Source: Sediminicola sp035798135
Lineage (GTDB): Bacteria > Bacteroidota > Bacteroidia > Flavobacteriales > Flavobacteriaceae
Assembly: GCA_035798135.1 (NCBI GenBank)
Contig: JAPFBR010000001.1
Span: 868,001 to 932,000, forward strand
Length of the DNA: 64,000 bases
Direction: 5' to 3'
Positions 53,046 to 60,843 of the stretch are shown here, piece by piece (within the stretch, counting starts at the first letter, position 1; every line of letters starts with the position of its first letter). The notes below the pieces were generated by a model. It ran no database searches. It was not told the origin of the DNA and was given only the letters and a program-made list of their open reading frames with translations. The translations under genes and the position numbers were made by a program.

Positions 53046-54185
53046 ATGGACGATTTTCCTAATAGATTGCGTGAGAAACTATCGGATAGAGCGGCAAATA
53101 ATGCCCTCAGGAAACTGACCGTTTCGTCTACTCCCATAGATTTTGCCTCCAATGATTATTTGGGATTTGCCAAGAATTCCAATATTTTTGAAGGGGCTTC
53201 CAAGCTGTTGACGGAAAGTAACTTTACACTCAATGGCGCCACCGGATCCCGATTATTATCGGGGAACAATCCTCTCTACGAGGCTTTGGAAATTACCCTT
53301 GCATCCATCCATGACATTTCGGCTGCACTTGTTTTTAATTCTGGCTATGATGCTAATTTGGGATTGTTAGGTTCCGTGCCACAAAGGGGTGATATTATTT
53401 TATATGATGAACTGATCCATGCCTCCATAAGGGATGGCTTGGGAATGAGCAACGCCAAGGCCTATAAGTTTAAGCATAATGATTTATCCGATATAGAAAG
53501 GCTCTTAGAGGCCAACATAAGCAATGCAGAAAAGGGAGAAGTTTACATAATTACCGAATCCGTTTTTTCAATGGATGGGGACAGCCCTGATTTAGCAGTA
53601 ATGGTTCAATATTGTACGGACAGGAATTGTCGCTTGATCGTAGATGAGGCACATGCGGTAGGTGTTTTTGGAACTTCAGGGGTTGGATTGACACAAGAAT
53701 TGGGATTGCACCAACAGGTATTTGCGAGGATCGTAACCTTTGGGAAGGCCATGGGATGTCACGGGGCAGCGGTTTTAGGTAGCGAAACGTTAAAACAATA
53801 TCTAGTCAACTTTGCAAGAAGTTTCATCTATACCACGGGAATGCCGCCACATTCTTTGGCAACCATCCTAATGTCCTATAAGGAATTGGCCCACACTTCT
53901 AGTTTGGCAAAACTTCATGAAAACATTAGGTATTTTAGGGAACAATTGGTGTTGCGAGATTTAAATTTTATTGAAAGTAATTCGGGCATCCAATGTTGTG
54001 TAATTACGGGCAATGATCGAGTAAAGGACATTGCTGGGCAACTACAAGAGAAAGGGTTCGATGTTAAGCCAATAGTGTCACCAACGGTTAAGGTAGGGCA
54101 AGAGCGATTACGGTTTTGTCTGCATGCTTATAATACGAAAACAGAAATAGCCGAAGTGTTGCGGTTATTGGCTTTATTCATTTAA
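53046..54185 (+). CDS. bioF: 8-amino-7-oxononanoate synthase
   Basis: PLP enzyme condensing a pimeloyl thioester with L-alanine, the first ring-assembly step of biotin. The ATG at 53046 gives MDDFPNRLREKLSD and 379 residues; the open frame to 52917 overlaps the divergent M61 gene and is spurious. Signatures: DFASNDYLGFA, GATGSRLLSGN, HASIRDG, the Asp of IVDEAHAVGVFG, and the PLP Lys in VTFGKAMGCHGAAV. First gene of a run bioF - DUF2007 - bioD with gaps of 8 and 14 bp. Confidence 0.95.
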   Translation: MDDFPNRLREKLSDRAANNALRKLTVSSTPIDFASNDYLGFAKNSNIFEGASKLLTESNFTLNGATGSRLLSGNNPLYEALEITLASIHDISAALVFNSGYDANLGLLGSVPQRGDIILYDELIHASIRDGLGMSNAKAYKFKHNDLSDIERLLEANISNAEKGEVYIITESVFSMDGDSPDLAVMVQYCTDRNCRLIVDEAHAVGVFGTSGVGLTQELGLHQQVFARIVTFGKAMGCHGAAVLGSETLKQYLVNFARSFIYTTGMPPHSLATILMSYKELAHTSSLAKLHENIRYFREQLVLRDLNFIESNSGIQCCVITGNDRVKDIAGQLQEKGFDVKPIVSPTVKVGQERLRFCLHAYNTKTEIAEVLRLLALFI

Positions 54186-54193
54186 AAAATACA

Positions 54194-54574
54194 ATGGGTC
54201 AGGAATTTTATACGTTGGGGGCCTTTGAATATGTTGCCGATGTGCAGATTATAAAAGGCCGACTGGAAGCTGAAGGCATTCATGTTTTTCTTAGGGATGA
54301 AAATACCCTGAACTCAGATCCATTGATTAGTAATGCCATTGGTGGAGTAAAGCTTTTGGTGTATTCCAGTGATAAGGACGAAGCTTTGGAAATTTATAAT
54401 GAAATCAGGAATTACGCTACAGATAATCATGGAGAATTAATAGTTTGTCCCAATTGTAAGGCCCGTCGTTCAGAAACATATTATAACAGAAAAACCCTAT
54501 TTTATAAACTTTTTCCATTTTTTGAAAAGAAAAAGTACAAATGTTTAAATTGTAATTTTATTACACAACCCTAG
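54194..54574 (+). CDS. DUF2007-domain protein with a C-terminal zinc ribbon
   Basis: A 126-residue cytosolic protein. Residues 5-70 match DUF2007 (putative signal-transducing/PII-like fold: FEYVADVQIIKGRLEAEGI, GGVKLLVYSSDKDEALEIYNEI). The last 45 residues contain two Cys pairs, CPNC and CLNC, about 35 residues apart, forming a likely zinc ribbon. Placement between bioF and bioD with very short gaps means co-transcription with biotin genes, but no known biotin function exists for this family. It may be a passenger or a regulator. Confidence 0.75.
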   Translation: MGQEFYTLGAFEYVADVQIIKGRLEAEGIHVFLRDENTLNSDPLISNAIGGVKLLVYSSDKDEALEIYNEIRNYATDNHGELIVCPNCKARRSETYYNRKTLFYKLFPFFEKKKYKCLNCNFITQP

Positions 54575-54588
54575 GATATCTCTATTCC

Positions 54589-55206
54589 ATGAAAAAAATA
54601 TTTGTTACAGGAATCTCCACGGAAGTAGGAAAGACAATTGCCTCTGCCATCATTGTGGAAGCCTTGGAGGCAGATTATTGGAAGCCTATACAGGCGGGAG
54701 AACTGGATCATACGGATAGTCATAAAATAGCTGAGTTGGTTTCCAATACCAAAACGGTTATCCATAAAAACAGCTATGCCCTTAAGACTGCTATGAGTCC
54801 ACATGCGGCCGCAGAATTGGATGGAGTCATCATAGATGTAAATAATATTCAAGAACCTGCGACCGAAAACCATTTGGTCATAGAAGGGGCAGGAGGGTTA
54901 TTGGTGCCTTTAAATGATTCAGATACTATTTTGGACATAATAATGCCTACGTATAAGGTTGTTGTGGTCTGTAGACATTATCTTGGAAGTATCAACCATT
55001 CCTTATTGACCATCAACTGGTTGAAAAGGAAAGGGTATGATGTTTCCATTATCTTTAGCGGCAACGAGCACCCTACTACAGAAAGCATTATTGTAAAAAA
55101 GACCCAGGTGCCAGTCATTGGTAGAATAGATGAGGAAAAATCCTTTGACAAGGCGATGATTAAAAAGTATGCAGCTCTCTTTAAAGCCAACTTGGAATTA
55201 CTTTAA
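54589..55206 (+). CDS. bioD: Dethiobiotin synthetase
   Basis: ATP-dependent carboxylation of 7,8-diaminononanoate to dethiobiotin. The P-loop is VTGISTEVGKTIAS (Lys15), followed by YWKPIQAGE (family form WKPVQ(S/T)G) and the EGAGGLLVPL motif. The 205 residues are normal for the family. The 3' end overlaps the convergent GT39 gene by 9 bp, so the biotin transcript is interrupted here and resumes with bioA about 1.5 kb further on. Confidence 0.95.
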   Translation: MKKIFVTGISTEVGKTIASAIIVEALEADYWKPIQAGELDHTDSHKIAELVSNTKTVIHKNSYALKTAMSPHAAAELDGVIIDVNNIQEPATENHLVIEGAGGLLVPLNDSDTILDIIMPTYKVVVVCRHYLGSINHSLLTINWLKRKGYDVSIIFSGNEHPTTESIIVKKTQVPVIGRIDEEKSFDKAMIKKYAALFKANLELL

Positions 55207-56676
55207 CCGCTGCCTGATCTCCGCATGATCAATGACCTTTATGATGCGGTAGTGTTCGTTTAGGTAGTTTCTAGTAAACGCATTTTCCGTTACATTTTCC
55301 TTGGCGAAAAATTTTTCCTTATCCCTGGTAATGACCAAATTGGGTTGAATGTCCTCCAAGATAAATTTAATTTCTTCCATAGCCGTTTTTCTAGGTGTTC
55401 CACTGTAAGGAAACATTTCCACTTTACAGATATTACTGGGATGGGTAGAAATCTTGGTCAAGGGTTTTTTATCCAATAGCCAGTAGCCAATATGATATTC
55501 CAGAAACAAGATATTGGAACTATCCAAGTTCTGATCTTTAATATACTGGGGCACTTCAAAGCCCTCCCCATTGAAAAAGGTGCCTTTTTCAACTTTGTGT
55601 TTGACAATAGCGTAATACTCCAAATAGCTCTCCATAGGGACCAAGAGAAGAATTAGTAAATAATACGGCTTCCATTTAAAGCGATTCATAAGAGGAACCG
55701 TACCCAATACCATTCCAACCAAAAGAAGCAAAGCCGGATATATTTGGATCAGGTAGTGCCCATTAATTTTCCCCCCTCTTACAAAGGAGAACAAGATCCC
55801 TATCACGGTGACAAACAATACCTGCACTTTCGAATTGTTAAAATCGAGATATTTCCATTTCCAAGCCCAAAGGAAGAAGCCTAAGATGATTATACAAGTG
55901 GGCAGCACATCCAAAAGGGAGCCCCTATTTGCGGCGGCATATTCCAAGGGCGCCAAGATGACCGATTGCCACCAAAGTGTGGTGAGGTCATTTTGGTAGT
56001 AAGGTAAAATGGTGAACAGAATAACAAAAACTGCTCCCAAACCAAGAAAAACCAAATTTAGGAGTCCCTGTTTCAGTTTCTTTTCCACAAAATATCTATA
56101 TAGGAGAAAAAGGCCCAATACCAATACGGCATAAGCAAGGTTGAGCTTGGTCATCACTGTTAATCCCAATAAAACCCCTGCTATGCCATACCAATAGTAC
56201 TTATGGTATTTAAGGATAATAAAAATTGCGGGCATCAAAAAGGCAACGCTGAGATGTTCGGACATGACCCCTTGAAGGCTTCCGAAGAGACTTTGTAGCA
56301 CCGTACATGCAATAGCGGTCCAAATCCCCAGTTTATTACTTTCCAATTCCTTGCCTATTCTAAAAGTAAAAAAGGAAGTAATGGCAACTATCAAAGTGCC
56401 AAAAACGCGAATGGCGATAAAACTTTTCCCAAAGGTATAAATGATTCCAGCAAAGAAAAGAAAGGTGATGGGGGGTTTTAGGTCCCAAAGCTCAGTATAT
56501 GGCAAATGACCCTCTACCCAAGATTGGCCCATTAATATAAAGGTGCTTTCATCCCGGTCTATATAATCCCTAAAGAAAAAAGGAGCCCTAATAACAAATG
56601 CCAATAGAAATAAGAAGAGAAAAACAGTCCTGTTCTTAAGGCCATAGAAATTAGTGTTGCGCAAATCAAATACCAT
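55198..56676 (-). CDS. Membrane glycosyltransferase, GT39/ArnT-like
   Basis: A polytopic protein with about 12 hydrophobic helices. The start is taken at the ATG 56676 (MVFDLRNTNFYG, about 492 aa); a TTG at 56718 would lengthen it. The first periplasmic loop has DYIDRDESTFILMGQSW, with the acidic pair typical of GT39/GT-C enzymes, and the helix-loop LWDLKPPITFLFFAGI is family-like. Such enzymes move sugars from polyprenyl-phosphate donors to lipids or proteins outside the inner membrane. The acceptor is unknown. The gene stands, in opposite orientation, between bioD and bioA and looks like an insertion into the biotin cluster. Confidence 0.8.
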   Translation of the reverse strand: MVFDLRNTNFYGLKNRTVFLFLFLLAFVIRAPFFFRDYIDRDESTFILMGQSWVEGHLPYTELWDLKPPITFLFFAGIIYTFGKSFIAIRVFGTLIVAITSFFTFRIGKELESNKLGIWTAIACTVLQSLFGSLQGVMSEHLSVAFLMPAIFIILKYHKYYWYGIAGVLLGLTVMTKLNLAYAVLVLGLFLLYRYFVEKKLKQGLLNLVFLGLGAVFVILFTILPYYQNDLTTLWWQSVILAPLEYAAANRGSLLDVLPTCIIILGFFLWAWKWKYLDFNNSKVQVLFVTVIGILFSFVRGGKINGHYLIQIYPALLLLVGMVLGTVPLMNRFKWKPYYLLILLLVPMESYLEYYAIVKHKVEKGTFFNGEGFEVPQYIKDQNLDSSNILFLEYHIGYWLLDKKPLTKISTHPSNICKVEMFPYSGTPRKTAMEEIKFILEDIQPNLVITRDKEKFFAKENVTENAFTRNYLNEHYRIIKVIDHAEIRQRLK

Positions 56677-56748
56677 GGTAAACACAGGAGGTTTTAAGTT
56701 TATTTCCCATCTTTGCAAGATAGATAAAAAGCAGGGTCTTTAAATTTT

Positions 56749-58023
56749 ATGCAATTGAAAAATATTTCGGAAAGAGATGCAAAACATGTGTGGCACCCGT
56801 TGACACAGCATAAGCTGCATCCTAGAATGTTGGGGATTACAAAGGCCAAGGGCGCCTTGTTATTTGATGAAAGTGGAAAGGAATACATAGATGGGATTTC
56901 CTCTTGGTATACCAGCGTCTATGGCCATTGCAATGACTATATTTTGGAAAAGGTCTATCGGCAAATGCAACAGTTGGACCAAGTGGTTTTTAGTGGGTTT
57001 ACCCATGAGCCTGCGGTAAAGCTATCGGAAGAGCTTATTAAAATATTACCATCCAATCAAGAAAAATTATTTTTCTCCGATAATGGCTCCACAGCCACGG
57101 AAATTGGTATTAAAATGGCTCTGCAATACCATTTTAACAAGGGAGAAAAACGCAATGTACTATTGGCGTTTGAAAATGCCTTTCATGGGGATACCTTCGG
57201 GGCGATGTCCGTTTCCGGACTATCGGTCTATAACGGCCCCTTCGAGGATTTTTTTATGGAGGTAAAACGCATTCCCCCACCGAGTAAAGAAAATTTAAAG
57301 GAGGTGCTTTCCTTGTTGCAAACCTATCTTGCAGAAGGGAATATTGCCGGGTTTATCTATGAGCCTTTGGTGCAGGGGGCCGCAGCCATGCAAATGCACG
57401 ATGCAGAAGGGCTTAGTGATATTTTAAAAATACTCAAGGAACACCATGTAGTCACCATTGCCGACGAGGTCATGACCGGTTTTGGTAAAACAGGCACCTA
57501 TTTTGCATCGGACCAGATAGAAACAAAACCGGATATCATATGTATGTCGAAAGCCCTCACGGCCGGACTCATCCCAATGGCAATCACCAGCTCTACGCAA
57601 GCAGTTTATGATGCATTTTATAGTGATGATATCGCGAAGGGACTTTTTCATGGCCATACCTATACCGCCAACCCGCTGGCGTGTACGGCAGCTTTGGCCG
57701 GACTGGAACTGTTGCAATCCAAAGAAATACAGGAGAATATAGCCCGCATTATAAAGTCGCACCAAGCTTTTGATGCCCGCATAAAAAACCATCCCAAAGT
57801 GGCCAGAACTCGGCAAACAGGAATCATTTATGCCTTGGACTTGAATATAGAGATGGAGCGTTATGGCAATCTAAGGGATAAATTGATGCAGCACTTTATG
57901 GAGCGGGGTGTCTTTTTAAGACCTTTGGGCAGTACCATTTATATCACCGCGCCCTATATTATCTCCGACGAACAGTTGGAGCAGATTTACAGTGCCATAG
58001 AAGATGTTTTTGATATCGTTTAA
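56749..58023 (+). CDS. bioA: Adenosylmethionine-8-amino-7-oxononanoate aminotransferase
   Basis: PLP aminotransferase converting KAPA to 7,8-diaminononanoate with S-adenosylmethionine as amino donor. Markers: HVWHPLTQHKLHP (BioA-typical WHPxTQ), EYIDGISSWYTSVYGHCN (pieces), AFHGDTFGAMSVSG, the Asp in IADEVMTGFGKTGTYFA and the PLP Lys in CMSKALTAGLIP. The 424-residue length fits. A near-match to the -7 element, CATCTTTG (56708-56715), lies 34 bp upstream. The ketoacyl synthase follows after 12 bp. Confidence 0.96.
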   Translation: MQLKNISERDAKHVWHPLTQHKLHPRMLGITKAKGALLFDESGKEYIDGISSWYTSVYGHCNDYILEKVYRQMQQLDQVVFSGFTHEPAVKLSEELIKILPSNQEKLFFSDNGSTATEIGIKMALQYHFNKGEKRNVLLAFENAFHGDTFGAMSVSGLSVYNGPFEDFFMEVKRIPPPSKENLKEVLSLLQTYLAEGNIAGFIYEPLVQGAAAMQMHDAEGLSDILKILKEHHVVTIADEVMTGFGKTGTYFASDQIETKPDIICMSKALTAGLIPMAITSSTQAVYDAFYSDDIAKGLFHGHTYTANPLACTAALAGLELLQSKEIQENIARIIKSHQAFDARIKNHPKVARTRQTGIIYALDLNIEMERYGNLRDKLMQHFMERGVFLRPLGSTIYITAPYIISDEQLEQIYSAIEDVFDIV

Positions 58024-58035
58024 TATACAACCAAT

Positions 58036-59190
58036 TTGAGTCAGTCTATATCCATTACCGCCTTAGCATCTATTTCTCCCTTGGGAATTACCATGGAGGA
58101 GTCATGGGAGAGTTATCTTAAGGATGAACATCATCTGGTTGCGAAAAAAATCGGGGATGCCAAAGCATGGGTTGCTCCGCTTTCTAAGCATGCCAAGGAA
58201 GAGATTGATAAGTTAAAAACAACTGATACAAAATACAAAAGCCTCGATAACAGTGTGCTTTATGCCATGTATGCAGCGCGAAAAGCCATGGAAATGGCAG
58301 GGTGGAAATCAGGGGATAATTTTGGGGTAAATGTAGGATCCTCTAGGGGGGCCACAGCGCTTTTTGAAAAGTACCATCAAGAATTTCTGCGTTCCCACAA
58401 AACATCCACCTTGGCCTCACCGACAACTACATTGGGGAATATCTCATCCTGGATTGCCCATGACCTGCAAACCCAAGGTCCGGAAATATCCCATTCCATC
58501 ACCTGTTCCACAGCCCTTCATGCGCTATTGAACGGGATGGCTTGGATAAGGAGTGGCATGGCCGATAAGTTTATGGTGGGAGGATCCGAAGCTCCTTTAA
58601 CGCCGTTTACCATTGCCCAGATGAAGGCCCTTAAAATTTATTCAAGAGAAGAATCTGACTACCCTTGTCGCGCTTTGGACCTGGGAAAAAAGTCCAATAC
58701 CATGGTCTTGGGGGAGGGTGCCTCGATGATCTGTTTGGAAAGGGGCAAAAAAGACAATGCCTTGGCAGTGATAGAAGGGATAGGCTACGCTACGGAGGTG
58801 TTACAGCACAACATTTCCATTTCCACGGAGGCCGAATGTTTCCAGCGCTCCATGCGTATGGCCTTGGGTACTACGAAACCTGATGAGGTAGATGTGATTG
58901 TGATGCATGCCCCGGGAACCATAAAGGGCGATTTATCTGAAAAAAACGCTATTTCGAAAATTTTCCAAAACAAAATGCCGCTTCTTACTACCAATAAGTG
59001 GAAGATTGGACATACGTTCGGCGCATCGGGGATGTTGAGTATTGAGCTTGCCATATTAATGATGCAGCACCAAAAATACATTGACGTTCCCTATTTAAAT
59101 GACGTCCAGATCCCGAAAAGAATCAAGAAGGTCATGGTAAATGCCGTTGGATTTGGGGGAAATGCCGTATCCGTTCTTCTTTCACGGTAG
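58036..59190 (+). CDS. Beta-ketoacyl synthase within the biotin cluster
   Basis: A 384-residue thiolase-fold condensing enzyme of the KAS I/II type with an intact Cys157 (SITCSTALHALL), His291 (MHAPGTIKGD) and His326 (IGHTFGASG) triad. It starts with TTG at 58036: the in-frame stop of bioA lies five codons upstream and the N-terminus (SISITALASISPLG) is needed for the fold. Position, 12 bp after bioA and before bioB, suggests a part in making the pimeloyl-ACP precursor of biotin. It is not of the KAS III (BioZ) type. No bioC or bioH was seen in the window. Substrate assignment is inference. Confidence 0.85.
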   Translation: MSQSISITALASISPLGITMEESWESYLKDEHHLVAKKIGDAKAWVAPLSKHAKEEIDKLKTTDTKYKSLDNSVLYAMYAARKAMEMAGWKSGDNFGVNVGSSRGATALFEKYHQEFLRSHKTSTLASPTTTLGNISSWIAHDLQTQGPEISHSITCSTALHALLNGMAWIRSGMADKFMVGGSEAPLTPFTIAQMKALKIYSREESDYPCRALDLGKKSNTMVLGEGASMICLERGKKDNALAVIEGIGYATEVLQHNISISTEAECFQRSMRMALGTTKPDEVDVIVMHAPGTIKGDLSEKNAISKIFQNKMPLLTTNKWKIGHTFGASGMLSIELAILMMQHQKYIDVPYLNDVQIPKRIKKVMVNAVGFGGNAVSVLLSR

Positions 59191-59264
59191 GTAAGTGTTT
59201 TACAACATTATAAGAAATTATCCTATTTATCCCATTTTTAACTGAAATCTGAAAGACATATAAA

Positions 59265-59422
59265 ACTGTGGTTTTTAGGGATGCCTGAATTACTGAAAGG
59301 GAAACAAGAGAGTTGAACCATCTCTAAAAGAAAACGGATAATAAAGCGGATACCGAATAAAGCTCCGCAGCTATCTAACTTTTTAAAGGCCTGTGGAATC
59401 CCAATGTTCCACAGGCTTTTTT
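59265..59422 (+). terminator. Folded 3' region and strong terminator after the ketoacyl synthase
   Basis: The terminator stem is 10 perfect pairs, GCCTGTGGAA (59389-59398) with TTCCACAGGC (59407-59416), then six T. In front lie smaller helices: AGAGA (59307-59311) with TCTCT (59321-59325), and GCGGA (59346-59350) with TCCGC (59364-59368). No open frame or clear promoter is present in 59191-59388. It may be just the end of the bioA-synthase mRNA, or a separate structured RNA. Confidence 0.6.
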
Positions 59423-59454
59423 GCCTTGGAACATCATAATATCAGATTTGTTTA

Positions 59455-59677
59455 TTGGGATATGATTTGTAAATAGGCTATTTTTGATTATTAATTTGAA
59501 CTATTGGCTTAGGGATGGTAACGGCATCCTTTTCTTTTGGGACTTCGGATTGCAGTTGATGGCTTCCCGATAAAAGAAAAGATAAAGTGCACAGCCCGAC
59601 CGCTATTTTCTTCTACTAGGTTTCAAAGACCTTTCAGGAACATGAAGATAGCGGAAAGCCCCAGACAATATATATCT
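59455..59677 (+). promoter_or_regulatory. bioB promoter and long structured leader
   Basis: TTG (59455-59457), 21 bp and TATTTTTG (59479-59486) form a promoter with a predicted start near 59492, leaving a leader of about 185 nt. Two large hairpins can form. Hairpin A pairs CTTTTCTTTT (59529-59538) with AAAAGAAAAG (59572-59581), plus GGGA (59539-59542) with TCCC (59565-59568). Hairpin B pairs the 11 bases 59600-59610 with 59644-59654 and encloses AGGTTT (59618-59623) with AGACCT (59627-59632). Hairpin B ends 23 nt before the bioB ATG. This is a candidate cis-regulatory RNA; no known riboswitch class was recognised. Confidence 0.5.
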
Positions 59678-60772
59678 ATGAGCGAAGTAAAGCACAACTG
59701 GACCAAAGAGGAAATTCTTGAAATTCACAATAAACCATTAATGGAATTGCTGTACGAGGCCGCAACGGTACATCGTAAATTCCACGATCCCAACACGGTT
59801 CAGGTATCTACCTTGTTGTCTATAAAAACTGGGGGTTGTCCCGAAGATTGTGGGTACTGTCCGCAAGCGGCACGCTACCATACAAATTTGGAGGGCAATG
59901 ATTTAATGTCGATTCAGCAGGTTAAGGCCCAGGCCTTGCGTGCCAAATCGTCCGGGAGTTCCAGGGTGTGTATGGGAGCTGCATGGAGAAATGTGAAGGA
60001 CGGACCTGAATTTGATGATGTTTTGGAGATGGTACGTACCATTAACAAGTTGGATATGGAGGTTTGCTGTACCTTGGGAATGATTACGGAAAACCAGGCA
60101 CATCGTTTGGCGGAAGCCGGTTTGTACGCTTACAACCACAACTTGGATACCTCTGAGGATTATTACAAGGATGTGATCTCCACTAGGGCCTTTAAGGACC
60201 GTTTGGACACCATAGGAAACGTAAGAAAGAGCAATGTCACCGTTTGTAGCGGTGGTATCATTGGAATGGGAGAAAAGATTGAGGATAGGGCAGCAATGCT
60301 GGTAGCCTTGGCCACTTTGGACCCGCAGCCAGAATCGGTGCCAATCAATGCCTTGGTGGCCGTGGAAGGCACCCCTATGGAGGATATTGAACCCATTGCT
60401 ATTTGGGAGATGATACGTATGGTGGCTACCGCCCGTATTGTAATGCCGGAGACCCAGGTAAGGCTTTCTGCAGGACGTACGGAGATGAGTAGGGAAGGAC
60501 AAGCCATGTGTTTCTTTGCCGGAGCAAATTCAATTTTTGCAGGGGATAAATTATTGACGACCCCTAATCCTGATGTCAATCAAGATATGGAAATGTTCAA
60601 ACTCTTAGGTTTAAATCCACAAAAGGCATTTACCAAAGTAGCACAACCTAAAACTGTAGAGGCCCAGGATTCACAATTCCAAACGTTAGGTGAAAAACCT
60701 AAATGGAGCAGACCGGGACATAAAATAGAACGCAACGAAAGCGCCAAGCAAAAGGCAAAACTTTCGGAATAG
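59678..60772 (+). CDS. bioB: Biotin synthase
   Basis: Radical-SAM enzyme inserting sulfur into dethiobiotin. The ATG at 59678 gives MSEVKHNWTKEEI and 364 residues; upstream in-frame codons back to 59537 lack coding character and lie in the structured leader. The radical-SAM cluster is GGCPEDCGYCPQ (Cys54, Cys58, Cys61). Cys of RVCMGAAW and EVCCTLGM, YNHNLDTSEDYY, and Arg in VRLSAGRTEMS complete the BioB fingerprint. The C-terminal tail after KWSRPGHKIERN is basic. It has its own promoter and a long 5' leader. Confidence 0.97.
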   Translation: MSEVKHNWTKEEILEIHNKPLMELLYEAATVHRKFHDPNTVQVSTLLSIKTGGCPEDCGYCPQAARYHTNLEGNDLMSIQQVKAQALRAKSSGSSRVCMGAAWRNVKDGPEFDDVLEMVRTINKLDMEVCCTLGMITENQAHRLAEAGLYAYNHNLDTSEDYYKDVISTRAFKDRLDTIGNVRKSNVTVCSGGIIGMGEKIEDRAAMLVALATLDPQPESVPINALVAVEGTPMEDIEPIAIWEMIRMVATARIVMPETQVRLSAGRTEMSREGQAMCFFAGANSIFAGDKLLTTPNPDVNQDMEMFKLLGLNPQKAFTKVAQPKTVEAQDSQFQTLGEKPKWSRPGHKIERNESAKQKAKLSE

Positions 60773-60843
60773 ACCTTTGGTCGCTGATATAAGTGACCTG
60801 GGTTGGGGAATTAAATTTAGAAGTTTAGGCTAATCTATAGCGT

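Noticed and set aside
59265..59654. Known riboswitch classes (TPP, cobalamin, SAM) near bioB
   Set aside because: I looked for their hallmark conserved motifs and did not find them; the hairpins have no recognised aptamer signature.
59537..59677. N-terminal extension of bioB (in-frame codons back to 59537)
   Set aside because: The residues do not resemble BioB, whose N-terminus starts with the ATG at 59678, and the stretch coincides with the folded leader.
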